A DNA stretch of 64,000 bases from Vibrio sp. ED004 (GCF_023206395.1 NZ_CP066150.1:558001-622000), one strand, 5' to 3'. Positions 9,648 to 21,265 are shown, counted from the stretch's first letter. A program made the numbers and translations. The notes: a model not told the origin generated them from the sequence alone.

Positions 9648-10577
9648 ATGACCATCGCAAATAGTGAAAAGCTTATGAATACTGAAGCGACTCAAATCAA
9701 CAAGCCAAGTCTACGTGCTAAGAAGCGCATCGACTGGAGAGAAAGAATCTTCCACGGCTTGTTCTTATCGAGTGCTGTAATCGGCATCGTATCACTAGCC
9801 GTTATCGCTTACTTTATCGTTGCAGAGAGTATCCCTGCATTCCAAGAGGCGGGTGTTTCTGGCATCGTTCTGGGTGTTGACTGGTTACCTCCAGCTCTAT
9901 TCGGTGTTGCAACCATGATCGTTGCCTCGATCGTTTCGACACTTGGAGCTGTAGTTGTTGGTGTGCCGGTTGGTGTATTAACCGCTATTTTTATTGCTGA
10001 GATTGCTCCAAAGCGTCTGGCAGATATTATTCGACCAGCAGTTGAGCTTCTAGCTGGTATCCCGTCGGTAGTTTACGGCTTCTTCGGTCTGGTAATTATC
10101 GTTCCAATGATTCAGAACATTTTCCAAGTACCAGCCGGTAATACTATCCTGGCAGGTATCATTGTTCTGGGTATCATGATTCTTCCTACCGTTATCACGG
10201 TTTCTGAAACTTCGATTCGTGCTGTACCTCGTACATACAAAGAAGGTTCACTTGCACTGGGCGCTTCGAAAATCTACACAATTTTTAAGCTACTCGTTCC
10301 TGCTGCACGTTCAGGCATTATGACTGGTGTGATTTTGGGTATCGGTCGCGCACTTGGCGAAACGATGGCAATCATTATGGTTATGGGTAACGCTCCAGCA
10401 ATGCCAGAAGGTATTTTGGACTCGGCTCGTACGCTAACAGCAAACATTGCTATTGAAATGTCTTACGCAAGTGGCGTTCACGCTAACGCACTGTACGCAA
10501 CAGGTGTTGTACTTCTAGTGTTCATCATGATGTTAAATGGTGCTCTACTTTATCTTAACCGTGAAAAATCGAAGTAG
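9648..10577 (+). CDS. pstC: Phosphate ABC transporter permease PstC
   Basis: This 309-residue inner-membrane protein has about six hydrophobic helices and a short cytoplasmic N-terminus. The binding-protein-dependent permease loop is visible as RTYKEGSLALGASK, followed by the conserved GRALGETMA segment that contacts the ATPase. It forms the phosphate channel with PstA. The ribosome site before 9648 is weak; an ATG nine codons later (9675) is an alternative. Gene order and similarity to the next gene support the PstC rather than the PstA assignment. Confidence 0.93.
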   Translation: MTIANSEKLMNTEATQINKPSLRAKKRIDWRERIFHGLFLSSAVIGIVSLAVIAYFIVAESIPAFQEAGVSGIVLGVDWLPPALFGVATMIVASIVSTLGAVVVGVPVGVLTAIFIAEIAPKRLADIIRPAVELLAGIPSVVYGFFGLVIIVPMIQNIFQVPAGNTILAGIIVLGIMILPTVITVSETSIRAVPRTYKEGSLALGASKIYTIFKLLVPAARSGIMTGVILGIGRALGETMAIIMVMGNAPAMPEGILDSARTLTANIAIEMSYASGVHANALYATGVVLLVFIMMLNGALLYLNREKSK

Positions 10578-10592
10578 GCGAGGATAAGTAAT

Positions 10593-11456
10593 ATGGATCT
10601 CGTAAAACTAAAACAAGCACGTCAAACCAAAGATAACATCCTGAAAGGTTTTATCTGGGCTGCAGCAGCTGTAACCGTTGGTTTCTTATTCTGGATTATT
10701 TGGTACATCCTATCGAACGGTCTGCAATACGTAGATTGGAACTTCATCACTGACGATTACACTCGTACTGGTGAAGAGCGTGGTATTTTCCCAATGATCA
10801 TCGCCACGATCTACATGGTCATTGCATCGATTGCAGTCGCAGCGCCACTGGGCATCATGACGGCAATCTACCTAACAGAATATGCGAAAGTAGGTAGCCG
10901 ATTGGTGAAAGTGATTCGATTCTGTACTGAGTCGCTCGCTGGTATCCCATCGATTATCTTTGGTCTGTTCGGTATGACTTTCTTTGTTTCGATTCTTGGC
11001 CTTGGCTTCTCGATTCTGTCGGGTGCATTAACGCTAAGTATCTTGATTCTTCCTGTAATCATCCGTACTACAGAAGAAGCATTGATGGCAGTACCACAAA
11101 CTTACCGTGAAGGCTCATACGGCCTTGGCGCTTCAAAAATCTACACTATCTGGCGTTTGATCTTACCAAGCGCAATGCCAGGTATCTTAACTTCGGTCAT
11201 TCTTAGTATTGGTCGTGTAATTGGCGAATCAGCACCTGTATTTTTAACAGCAGGTATGGTGGCACGTGTTCCTGAATCGGTATTCGATTCTGGCCGTACA
11301 CTAACGGTTCACCTATATAAGCTGACAACAGAGCTATTTACTATCGATGAGTGGAACCAAGCCTACGGCACGGCGACTGTCCTAATCGTATTGGTTCTCT
11401 TGATCAACATGGTTACAAAACTGATTGCAAGACGCTTCAACACGGCAACTTACTAA
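10593..11456 (+). CDS. pstA: Phosphate ABC transporter permease PstA
   Basis: This 287-residue membrane protein has six predicted helices and the permease loop QTYREGSYGLGASK near residue 170, followed by GRVIGESAP. It pairs with PstC to form the translocation path for phosphate. It starts 15 bases after pstC with GAGGATAAGTA upstream, so the two are translated from one message. Ninety bases separate it from pstB. Confidence 0.94.
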   Translation: MDLVKLKQARQTKDNILKGFIWAAAAVTVGFLFWIIWYILSNGLQYVDWNFITDDYTRTGEERGIFPMIIATIYMVIASIAVAAPLGIMTAIYLTEYAKVGSRLVKVIRFCTESLAGIPSIIFGLFGMTFFVSILGLGFSILSGALTLSILILPVIIRTTEEALMAVPQTYREGSYGLGASKIYTIWRLILPSAMPGILTSVILSIGRVIGESAPVFLTAGMVARVPESVFDSGRTLTVHLYKLTTELFTIDEWNQAYGTATVLIVLVLLINMVTKLIARRFNTATY

Positions 11457-11546
11457 GCACATTAGCTGGCTCAACAACAAAGAGAGCCTCCGTGATAAAG
11501 AAAGCATCAAGCTAGACACGAATTTAAGAATTTAGAGATTACGAAA

Positions 11547-12296
11547 ATGAACAAATTTGATATTGAGAACCTAGATCTGTTTTATGGCGACAACCAAGCG
11601 CTTAAATCTATCAACCTGCCAATTCCAACTCGTCAGGTTACAGCACTGATTGGCCCATCTGGTTGTGGTAAGTCAACGCTACTACGTTGCTTGAACCGCA
11701 TGAATGACCTAATTGAAGGCGTTACTATCAAAGGTAAGCTGGATATGGATGGCACAAACATCTACGGCAATATTGATGTGGCTGACCTACGTATCCGTGT
11801 AGGCATGGTATTCCAAAAGCCAAACCCATTCCCAATGAGCATCTACGAGAACGTGGCTTACGGCTTACGTGCTCAAGGTATCAAAGACAAGAAGCACATT
11901 GATGAAGTAGTAGAAAGCTCACTGCGCAGTGCGGCACTTTGGGACGAAGTAAAAGACCGTCTTAAAGCACACGCATTTGGTTTGTCTGGTGGTCAGCAAC
12001 AGCGTCTATGTATCGCTCGTACCATTGCAATGGAACCGGATGTAATCCTAATGGATGAACCAACATCGGCTCTAGACCCAATCGCGACACACAAGATTGA
12101 AGAACTGATGGAAGACCTGAAGAAAGACTTCACTATCGTTATCGTAACGCACTCAATGCAGCAAGCGCGTCGTATTTCAGACCGTACTGCTTTCTTCCTA
12201 ATGGGAGAGCTTGTAGAGCACAACGAAACGAGTGTTATCTTCAGTGAGCCAAAAGATGATCGTACTAAAGGTTACGTAAACGGTGACTTTGGTTAA
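11547..12296 (+). CDS. pstB: Phosphate ABC transporter ATPase PstB
   Basis: This 249-residue ATPase has the usual PstB length. Walker [10 protein letters not shown] spans residues 36-44, the signature LSGGQQQR lies near residue 155, Walker B ends [10 protein letters not shown], and the switch His sits in IVTHSMQQ. It powers phosphate uptake through PstCA at the inner membrane. It is the last gene of the operon: a strong terminator follows and no phoU gene is present before the IS insertion. Confidence 0.96.
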   Translation: MNKFDIENLDLFYGDNQALKSINLPIPTRQVTALIGPSGCGKSTLLRCLNRMNDLIEGVTIKGKLDMDGTNIYGNIDVADLRIRVGMVFQKPNPFPMSIYENVAYGLRAQGIKDKKHIDEVVESSLRSAALWDEVKDRLKAHAFGLSGGQQQRLCIARTIAMEPDVILMDEPTSALDPIATHKIEELMEDLKKDFTIVIVTHSMQQARRISDRTAFFLMGELVEHNETSVIFSEPKDDRTKGYVNGDFG

Positions 12297-12416
12297 TTGA
12301 TTATTCAAGTGCTGTGTTTGGCCCTTTAGCAAAACCAGCACGCTAACTGATACGCAGGTTAGATAATCGAATAGATCGACAGAATTATCACTATAACTAT
12401 AAGCGATGGAAGTTTT

Positions 12417-12443
12417 GCCCCACTTTAGGTGGGGCTTTTTTAT
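12417..12443 (+). terminator. Rho-independent terminator of the pst operon, with IS copy 2 inserted in its T-tract
   Basis: The stem GCCCCAC / GTGGGGC (12417-12423 and 12429-12435) has a five-base loop and is followed by TTTTTTAT. Those eight bases are exactly the target-site duplication of the second IS. The hairpin and its T-run are therefore still complete upstream of the element. Confidence 0.92.
12436..12443. repeat. 8-bp target-site duplication of IS copy 2 (partner at 13738-13745)
   Basis: TTTTTTAT occurs immediately outside both ends of the element (12436-12443 and 13738-13745), a perfect direct repeat. It begins at the first base after the pst terminator stem. Confidence 0.95.
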
Positions 12444-12477
12444 GGTTCATCGCGGATTAGCGGGAACTAAAAACAAA

Positions 12478-12539
12478 AAAACGGTAGTAAGTGATATGGT
12501 TTAGTCGCCAAACAAAAATCATACACAAACTACCGTTTT
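12478..12539 (+). promoter_or_regulatory. Inverted repeat in the IS leader that could fold over the transposase start
   Basis: AAAACGGTAGT (12478-12488) is perfectly complementary to ACTACCGTTTT (12529-12539), which ends one base before the transposase ATG. A transcript entering from outside the element would contain both arms and could form an 11-bp stem next to the start codon. A transcript starting within the loop would lack the left arm. The same arrangement occurs in copy 1 (mirror position ~6410-6471). No clear Shine-Dalgarno sequence is visible. Confidence 0.6.
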
Positions 12540-12540
12540 C

Positions 12541-13734
12541 ATGCCGAATCATACTTTCCTATCTTCATTCTGGGAAGGCTTTAAAATAGTAAAGTCTCAC
12601 CAGACAGCATCACTTGTTACACTAACTCTTAAACCTAATTCTGAGGCTAAATGCCTTTGCGGTCTTGAAGCTGAGGCTATCCATGAGTATCAATGGCGTC
12701 ATGTGAAAGAGGCCATGTTGTTCAATGTTCCTGTTGAGCTTTCCGTTCAAACTCGAAGGATCAAGTGTCGTGACTGCGGCATAAAAACAGAGTTTCTATC
12801 TTGGTTAGAGCCTTATGCTCGTATAACGACGCGTCTAAAAAGCTATATAGAACAACTACTGCCTCTTCTTCCCATTAAGCATATCTCCCAGTTAACGAGC
12901 GTTCATTGGCACACCATTAAAGAGATAGATAAACGTCGACTTCGCCAAGTGGTACCGTCAGTGAAATGGGAAGGGCTAAGGCAACTCGTCATGGACAGGT
13001 TCGCCATCTTTAAAGGGCACCGATATGCCACAGTCATCGCTGATGCTAAGACTCACCAAGTCATTTGGATAGGGTTAGGTCGTAGCCGCAAGGACATACG
13101 ACCGTTTTTCGAGCAGTTAGGCAAGCATGGTAACAATATCGAAGCGGTCGCAATGGACATGAATACGGCTTTTGACCTTGAAGTTCAAGCGCACTGCCCG
13201 AATGCAAAAATCGTTTACGACTTATTCCATGTTGTTGCTAAGTTCGGTCGTGAGGTGATGGATAGAGTCAGAGTCGACCAAGCTAACAAACTCAAGCAGG
13301 ATAAAAAAGCGAGGCAATGGGTGAAGCGCTCACGCTGGGTACTGCTGAAAAACAGAGGTAATTTAAATGCACGACAAGATAGCTATCTTACTGAAATATT
13401 GAATATCAATAAGGACTTGATGGCCACTTATATACTCGGCTCACAACTCAAAGAGCTTTGGTACTGTAAATCAGAAGCACATGCTAAGGGGCTCTGGGAG
13501 GTATGGTGGGCACAAGTGCAAGAGAGTGGAATTAAGCCATTGAAAGAGTTTGCACGAAAACTGAGGCCTTATCTTCACGGTATTATTGCATCGGCAACTT
13601 ATCCGCTCAACACCTGCACATTGGAAGGGATAAACAACAAAATAAAGTTAATCAAGCGAATGGGGTATGGATATCGAGATACAGACTACTTCTCCTTGAA
13701 GATAAAAGCGGCTTTCCCCGGAAAGCCGCGATGA
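12541..13734 (+). CDS. ISL3-family transposase
   Basis: This 397-residue protein has an N-terminal zinc-finger-like region (Cys38, Cys40, Cys76, Cys79), a DNA-binding helical region, and a DDE catalytic core: Asp152 in MDRFAIFKGHRY, a second Asp in AMDMNTAFD (~206-212), and Glu in TCTLEGINNKIK near residue 361. It catalyses cut-and-paste type movement of the element. One oddity is that family members usually have Asp-Glu where this copy has Asp152-Arg153. The frameshifted copy 1 reads Asp-Glu at that place. Activity is therefore uncertain even though the frame is intact. Confidence 0.93.
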   Translation: MPNHTFLSSFWEGFKIVKSHQTASLVTLTLKPNSEAKCLCGLEAEAIHEYQWRHVKEAMLFNVPVELSVQTRRIKCRDCGIKTEFLSWLEPYARITTRLKSYIEQLLPLLPIKHISQLTSVHWHTIKEIDKRRLRQVVPSVKWEGLRQLVMDRFAIFKGHRYATVIADAKTHQVIWIGLGRSRKDIRPFFEQLGKHGNNIEAVAMDMNTAFDLEVQAHCPNAKIVYDLFHVVAKFGREVMDRVRVDQANKLKQDKKARQWVKRSRWVLLKNRGNLNARQDSYLTEILNINKDLMATYILGSQLKELWYCKSEAHAKGLWEVWWAQVQESGIKPLKEFARKLRPYLHGIIASATYPLNTCTLEGINNKIKLIKRMGYGYRDTDYFSLKIKAAFPGKPR

Positions 13735-13934
13735 ACCTTTTTTATGCCTTTAAAAAAGTCCCAATGTCGATGAAATTTTGGGCAGGAAATCCCATTTTTG
13801 TAGTCCTTCTCATGCTTGTGATAATGTAAAAAGTGAAATTGCGACCCGCTTAACATCTCATTTTTAGATACATTGATTGCATATCAAGGCTTCTGTATTT
13901 TTGCTGTATTCTCAATAGCCAATGGACGGAAGCT

Positions 13935-16079
13935 GTGCCTGTAAAAGCCTTTGCAAAACAAATATCTGCTACGCGCGATCACCGTTTGTTGGCAGAGTCT
14001 CTTTTCGACTACTTAGCTAAGATGCTTGTTCCTAAAGGGGTTGGGATATTTGCTGAGCCAATTCCGGAAAGCGATTCGTTACCCTTGTTTTGTCATGGCG
14101 AATTAACCTCTCTTGAGAATTACCCCTCTACATTTTGGCCTTGGGTTTCACAGTTTGATACCGCAGACGGCGTGTTACCTATGGCAATCAATACCTGTAA
14201 TTGGGAACACATGAAAGTGCTGGGTGGGGAGTCGTTCATCATGATGCTCGACAACGCGCCTGCCTGTAGAACTTATTTAATTGTTCAAAATTGCAATGCT
14301 GAGAAGGTAAATCAAACCTTCGACCAAGATCTTGATGTCTTACAGCTCGCGGCTGCCCGTTGGCAATGTATTCGTGCCGAAAAAAATGCGGCCCTTGAGA
14401 TAAAGCACCGAGACACACGCGAAGCACAGTACCTTGATGAGATAAAGTTACGAGAGCTGTTTGTTGAGAACATGAAACTGGTTCATCAAGTCGCGTTAGA
14501 GCTTTCTAACCCTGAATCATTAGATGCCTTGTACAAGGCTTCGGTTGAAGCTGTCCGTGACCGTTTAGGTTTTGATCGTGCGATCTTCATGTTGCTCGAT
14601 ATGAAAAAGCGTTGCTTCAGCGGCACCTATGGCACTGATGAAGCGGGTAAAACAAACAGCGAGCATCATACTCAATACGACTTGCATCAACTTGAAGCCG
14701 AATACATTGAAGCACTGTCCGATAACCATACCAATCTCGTCATTATCGAGAACGCGCCCCTATACACAGAAGGGAAGGTCGTTGGGCAAGGCTGGAACGG
14801 TATGCTTATCTTGCGTGAAGGGGACAAACCTGTCGGTTGGATCGCCATGGATAACTACATCCATCGTTCTCCCATTACCAATTATCAAAAGCAGATGCTT
14901 GAGTCTTTTGGCTCTCTGCTTTCTCAGATCTACATCCGTAAGCGTCAAGAGCAGAACATACGCATGTTGCATTCGAGCATGGTGGAGCTGTCTCGCTGTG
15001 ACAGCGTCAGTGAAGTTTGTAAGTCCGCGGTCAGTTTTGCTATTCAGCACTTAGGCATTGATCGATTAGCGGTGTTCCTCACTGATAAAAACTGTAGCTA
15101 CATGCAAGGTACGTGGGGCACAGACATTAAAGGCGATATTGTCGATGAGTCTTATTATCGCTCAGAGCTGGTGGAGCGAGACATTGTAGCCGCAGCGCGT
15201 GCTTGCCCTAACCAAGTGGCGTTTGAAGAATCAGTCCCTATTTATCACGATTTTAATATTGTTGGCGTCGGTTGGACTGCAATGACCATGCTCACTACAA
15301 ACACGGGTGAGCCGATTGCGTTTATCGCAGCCGATAACCTGTTAACTCGCAGTCCTTTAACCTCACAGCTTCGTGAAGTAATTCGTATCTTTGCTTCAAG
15401 CCTTGCTGAGGTGCTGCAAAGAACCATGGCTCAAGAAGAGTTGAAAAAGCTCAATGAAACTCTGGAGCAGGAAGTCAGTAAGCGCACTCAAGAGCTAGAG
15501 TTGGCCAATGAGCAATTGGATATCATTTCTAAACTAGACCCTCTGACACGACTTGGAAATCGTCGTATGTTGTCGCAAGTCTTAGAAGATTTGAACTGCG
15601 ACGATCAAGGTGCTTTTGCCACACAACATGAAATTACATTTGGGTTGATCCTAGTCGATTTAGACCATTTTGGTTTGTACAACAGCGTCTATGGGCATAC
15701 TGAAGGTGACGCGGCTCTGCGAACCATCGGCAAGATACTTAATGCACATGTTTATAGTGATAAGGAAACCTTCTGTCGTATTGGGGGAGAAGAGTTTATG
15801 TTGTTGATGATCGGCACTAATCACTCTGAAACGAAGCAGCGTGCCGAGTCTATTAGAAAGTGCATAGAAGAGGCGAAGATCCTTCACTGCGAAAGTAGCA
15901 CTAGCCCATATTTAACTGCATCGGTTGGGTATGCTTCGATAACTTCTGACCAACACCAGTTCGATTTTGACCTGCTTTATGGCAAGGCAGATAAAGCCCT
16001 ATATCAAGCCAAAGACTCGGGGCGAAATAGAATTGTCTCAGCCTTAAAGCGAAAAAAGGTCGCAGTTTCAATTTCCTAG
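13935..16079 (+). CDS. Diguanylate cyclase with two GAF domains
   Basis: The gene starts at GTG 13935 preceded by GGACGGA. The 714-residue soluble protein has an N-terminal region of unknown fold (~1-165), two GAF-like sensor domains (~175-330 and ~345-500) that resemble each other (both contain a Gly-Thr-Tyr/Trp-Gly-Thr-Asp strand), a coiled coil rich in Glu/Leu (~495-530), and a C-terminal GGDEF domain. The active-site motif is GGEEF near residue 617, so cyclase activity making cyclic di-GMP from GTP is expected. No RxxD inhibitory site is seen upstream of it. The GAF ligand is unknown. The neighbouring IS insertion lies about 200 bases upstream and could affect expression. Confidence 0.9.
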   Translation: MPVKAFAKQISATRDHRLLAESLFDYLAKMLVPKGVGIFAEPIPESDSLPLFCHGELTSLENYPSTFWPWVSQFDTADGVLPMAINTCNWEHMKVLGGESFIMMLDNAPACRTYLIVQNCNAEKVNQTFDQDLDVLQLAAARWQCIRAEKNAALEIKHRDTREAQYLDEIKLRELFVENMKLVHQVALELSNPESLDALYKASVEAVRDRLGFDRAIFMLLDMKKRCFSGTYGTDEAGKTNSEHHTQYDLHQLEAEYIEALSDNHTNLVIIENAPLYTEGKVVGQGWNGMLILREGDKPVGWIAMDNYIHRSPITNYQKQMLESFGSLLSQIYIRKRQEQNIRMLHSSMVELSRCDSVSEVCKSAVSFAIQHLGIDRLAVFLTDKNCSYMQGTWGTDIKGDIVDESYYRSELVERDIVAAARACPNQVAFEESVPIYHDFNIVGVGWTAMTMLTTNTGEPIAFIAADNLLTRSPLTSQLREVIRIFASSLAEVLQRTMAQEELKKLNETLEQEVSKRTQELELANEQLDIISKLDPLTRLGNRRMLSQVLEDLNCDDQGAFATQHEITFGLILVDLDHFGLYNSVYGHTEGDAALRTIGKILNAHVYSDKETFCRIGGEEFMLLMIGTNHSETKQRAESIRKCIEEAKILHCESSTSPYLTASVGYASITSDQHQFDFDLLYGKADKALYQAKDSGRNRIVSALKRKKVAVSIS

Positions 16080-16110
16080 TTCGGTATGATTTCTTTTTAT
16101 CGTAAAAACG

Positions 16111-16155
16111 AACAAAGCCGTGATGCTCACAAGGTGGTCATCACGGCTTCTTTTC
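16111..16155. terminator. Bidirectional terminator between the GGDEF gene and the Bat operon
   Basis: AAGCCGTGATG (16115-16125) pairs with CATCACGGCTT (16139-16149). T-rich sequence lies on both sides in the respective reading directions. It is well placed to end both convergent transcripts. Confidence 0.85.
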
Positions 16156-16182
16156 TTCTACCAAATTAGACTTTTCTATTAA

Positions 16183-17862
16183 CTAAAGTGTTTCTAGTGA
16201 GCTTTTTCGCGTTTTGCTAGAGACTCGCTTTGGCTTCTTAACTGCTTTGATTGCCTCAGAAGGATCCCATGACGGGTTTGTCGAGCCAGTTTCACCATAA
16301 AGGCTTTGGTTTAGCTTGCCTAGCTCAGCTTCAACGGCTTCTAACGTCTCATCACTCAAGTCTGGGTTTTCAGCTTTCCATTGCTCAAACAAGGTTCTGG
16401 TCTTCACGCCATCTTTCGTTTTAAGAGCTTCAATAAGCGCTTCTGTTGTATCTGATTGACGTTCAACAGTGTGTGTTGGTTTTGTCGTTACACCACGGCG
16501 TGACCAGAAGTAGAAAGCCATTGCTGAGCTAACCAACCATAAAACAGCAAACAGAGCGGTGAGATAAGGCCAGAATCCTGGGTTATCAACAGTCACAACC
16601 GTCGGGTTTACTTGTTGGGCTGGTGGTGCTGTAACTGGTGGTGTGCTAGACGTCGCACGGTCACTTGCTTTTACCGCTAACTCTAGTCCAAATGCTTTAC
16701 TGGTTTGCTTCGATTGTGAATCGGTGTTGAACCAAGCTTGAGAGACCTTCGGAAGCGAGATATTTCCAGCTTCTTTCGGGATCAATACCTGCTTGTAAAC
16801 CACCACAGCATCGCCTGACTGCGTTGTGCCAAATTGCGGCTTTTCTTCATATACACGAACCGATTTAGGGTAGGTGATATTCAGCTTCGGCAGTTGGTGC
16901 TGGGTTAGGTTGCTAGCCGTCATAGTAATGGTACGAGTTAACGAATCACCCGCTTCCATTTCAATGGTTTGCTTGTCGCTTTCTAAACCATTGTTACTGG
17001 TTAGCTCGTTACCTTGGCTATCAGACCATTTTTGAATCAACTTGAAGTTCGATGTTGGTAACCACTCACCTTGGTAGCCTTTTGGCACCTCTTTGACGGT
17101 TACATCTAGGGTTTCAACGGGAGTGTCGAGTTGAAACAATCGTGTTGTGCTTGAGTTGTTGGTCGAATAGACAACAGCTCCAGTCAGCTTCGGTCCGTTC
17201 AGCTTAAACTGTCCGGCCTTTTGTGACGAGATGCGGAAAGACTGTTGAACGACCGTCACTTCTTGTCCATTAAGGACATCTTGAAATTGCTTTGATTCAC
17301 CAATAGGTTCCACGTCTAAGCCCTGTGAGCTCGGTGGCGCTATTTTAGGATCTTGCAGCCTTCTTGGGTCAGCTTTAATGATGAGTTTTACATCAAGTTC
17401 AGCGACTTCTTGTGGATATAGCGAGTCTTTACTCAGATTAAGCTGGAACTCAGCCATATCATGTTGAGTGGGTGCAGCTTCATTAACGGCAACATTGATG
17501 GTGATTGGCTTAGTTTTCGCGCCTTCAATATCGAAGCTAGGAATCTGAACCTTGCCCAAACGAAGAGGTGCAAGGCTGATGTTCCATTCACTTGACACCG
17601 AACGGCTACCATTGACGATTCGCATCGACGTGCCAAAGCTTGGTGTGCCGACATAGAAATCCTGTTGGAGCGCCGTTAAATCTAAAGCATCAGAAGAGAC
17701 TTTTTCATCGGTCGCGACTCTAAGTAGGAATACTTGATCTTTGGTGACATTGTTTTGTGAAACGCTCGCTACGGCAGTCGCCGCCAATGCAGAAAAGGAC
17801 GAGAAAGCGCCCAACAGCAGCGTTAGGAATATGGATAAAAATGGCTTGTTAAGAAATCGCAT
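16183..17862 (-). CDS. batD: BatD-like protein (oxygen tolerance family)
   Basis: The ATG at 17862 begins two bases after the preceding stop; a GTG three codons earlier is less likely. The 559-residue protein starts with a signal peptide (ending Ser-Ala-Leu-Ala) and carries a large periplasmic beta-rich region of ~400 residues typical of BatD. One membrane helix follows at ~430-455 (WPYLTALFAVLWLVSSAMAF), then a Lys/Glu-rich cytoplasmic tail. It is the last gene of a MoxR-vWA operon. Such operons are linked to aerotolerance and envelope stress in other bacteria; the biochemical role is not established. Confidence 0.82.
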   Translation of the reverse strand: MRFLNKPFLSIFLTLLLGAFSSFSALAATAVASVSQNNVTKDQVFLLRVATDEKVSSDALDLTALQQDFYVGTPSFGTSMRIVNGSRSVSSEWNISLAPLRLGKVQIPSFDIEGAKTKPITINVAVNEAAPTQHDMAEFQLNLSKDSLYPQEVAELDVKLIIKADPRRLQDPKIAPPSSQGLDVEPIGESKQFQDVLNGQEVTVVQQSFRISSQKAGQFKLNGPKLTGAVVYSTNNSSTTRLFQLDTPVETLDVTVKEVPKGYQGEWLPTSNFKLIQKWSDSQGNELTSNNGLESDKQTIEMEAGDSLTRTITMTASNLTQHQLPKLNITYPKSVRVYEEKPQFGTTQSGDAVVVYKQVLIPKEAGNISLPKVSQAWFNTDSQSKQTSKAFGLELAVKASDRATSSTPPVTAPPAQQVNPTVVTVDNPGFWPYLTALFAVLWLVSSAMAFYFWSRRGVTTKPTHTVERQSDTTEALIEALKTKDGVKTRTLFEQWKAENPDLSDETLEAVEAELGKLNQSLYGETGSTNPSWDPSEAIKAVKKPKRVSSKTRKSSLETL

Positions 17863-17864
17863 GG

Positions 17865-19794
<1,930 letters not shown>

Positions 19795-19802
<8 letters not shown>

Positions 19803-20787
19803 TGTTTCTCCTAATGGCTAACAGCATAAATGCGAAGAACATAGCAGTAGACAAAGGCCATACGAACCACTCTTGTTGTGGTCGCCAAACCTTAGTGGCA
19901 TTTGTTACGGGTTCTAACTGGTTGATGGTGTCGTAAATGGTCGCCAGCTCTTTACTGTCACGCGCTCGGAAGTATTGACCGCCTGTGCGTTTCGCAATTT
20001 CCATTAGCGTGCGTTCATCCAAATCTTGAGCCGTGTTTACTTTGCGAGTCATGAAGAACTCTTTAACCATCATTTCGTCTGCGCCAACACCGACGGTGTA
20101 TATGGTCGCGTTGTATTTCTTGGCAATGTCTGCAGCCTCTAATGGATCTAATACCCCAGCGGTATTACTGCCGTCACTGAGTAGCACCATCACACGTTGA
20201 GGCGCATCGCTATCAACAAAGGTCTTGGTCGCAAGGCCAATGCCATCGCCAATCGCAGTTTGATTACCGATTAGTCTCAGTACTGCTTGATTGAGTTGTT
20301 GTGACAATGTGTCTCTGTCTAATGTCAGCGGTGTTTGTAAATACGCATGATCGGCAAAGAGTACCAACCCAACTCGGTCGCCTTTTCGGCGCTCAATAAA
20401 GTCACTCAACACATGTTTGACTGCCGATAAGCGGTCGATGTATTCGCCATTGAACTGCATGTCCTCTTGGCTCATCGAATAAGAGAGGTCGACAACCAAC
20501 ATCAAGTCACGGTGCTTCGGTTGAAACTCCACCGGTTCGCCATACCAAACGGGGCGTGCGAGTGCTGTCACCAATAAAAGCCAGATAATTACGGACAACG
20601 CCTTTGGCAAGCGAGTGCTTGGCGTTTTGGTATTACTGTCCTCTGGCAGAAATGGAAGCTTGAGGGCGCTGCTTGATTCTGCTTTAGGCGAGAATAAGTA
20701 AATGAGAAACGGCAGTGGTGCGAGGAAAAACATCCACCACCAAACGAATTCAATATTTAGTAAGCTCGTGTTTAAAAGATCAGTCAT
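19795..20787 (-). CDS. batA: BatA-type vWA-domain membrane protein
   Basis: The start is placed at ATG 20787, which overlaps the previous stop by eight bases and has GCGAGGT upstream; a longer in-frame start would run deep into the upstream gene. The 330-residue protein has two N-terminal membrane helices, a vWA domain with the intact MIDAS motif DLSYS (~residue 100) and later a LLSDGSNTAG strand, then a C-terminal membrane helix ending in basic residues. It probably binds partner proteins at the periplasmic or cytoplasmic membrane face together with the MoxR ATPase. Confidence 0.87.
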
Positions 20788-21265
20788 GGTTACCTCGCTT
20801 TGGAGGAAGGGCTTTACGAAGCCATGTTTCGCAGTCATCAACCAATTTCTGCTGAACCTTGCGCTGATCGTCATTCATTGAAGTTGGATCTTGATAGAGC
20901 GACTGTTGCCACTGAGATTGTTTTTCTACAAACAACGGCTTTTTTAGTTGTGCGTCTAAGAATTTCAACCAATCATCACCCGCTAGACCTGCTACTTTCT
21001 CACGTGGGAAGTAGCTCAATGCTGCTTGACGAAGGATGTGTTGTGCTTCGCTAGGTGATAAGCGCTTTGAAGGCTGATTATTGTTGAAGTAAGACAGCGC
21101 TTCTTGCTTCGCCTGTTGATTGTTTATTCTGCGTTTTAGAATAAAAAACACCAAGGCAATCAGGATAATGGCTGTGATAATTACGGCCCACCAACCCCAT
21201 GCTAAAGGCCACCATGTTGGTGCGTCTGGCGCAATAACAGGGCTTAAATCTAAGGGCTGATTCAT
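20780..21265 (-). CDS. DUF4381 membrane protein of the Bat operon
   Basis: This 161-residue protein has one strong membrane helix (~20-45, WWAVIITAIILIALVFFIL) followed by a soluble helical domain containing a conserved AEAQ-type Leu-rich segment and SYFPREKVAGLAGDDWLKFLD. The pattern matches DUF4381 proteins that occur between DUF58 and BatA genes. It overlaps the DUF58 gene by four bases and batA by eight. Its function is unknown; it is presumably part of the same membrane complex. Confidence 0.8.
   Translation of the reverse strand: MNQPLDLSPVIAPDAPTWWPLAWGWWAVIITAIILIALVFFILKRRINNQQAKQEALSYFNNNQPSKRLSPSEAQHILRQAALSYFPREKVAGLAGDDWLKFLDAQLKKPLFVEKQSQWQQSLYQDPTSMNDDQRKVQQKLVDDCETWLRKALPPKRGNHD

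Larger units (their letters stand above)
12444..13737 (+). mobile_element. ISL3-family insertion sequence, copy 2 (open transposase frame)
   Basis: The element is 1294 bp. Terminal inverted repeats start GGTTCATCGCGG at both ends, 8-bp duplications flank it, and one transposase gene fills most of the length. The right end contains a perfect 10-bp-stem palindrome (13709-13730) overlapping the transposase stop region. It is almost identical to copy 1 at 5211-6505, lacking the extra base. This implies recent transposition or a recent common source. Confidence 0.96.
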
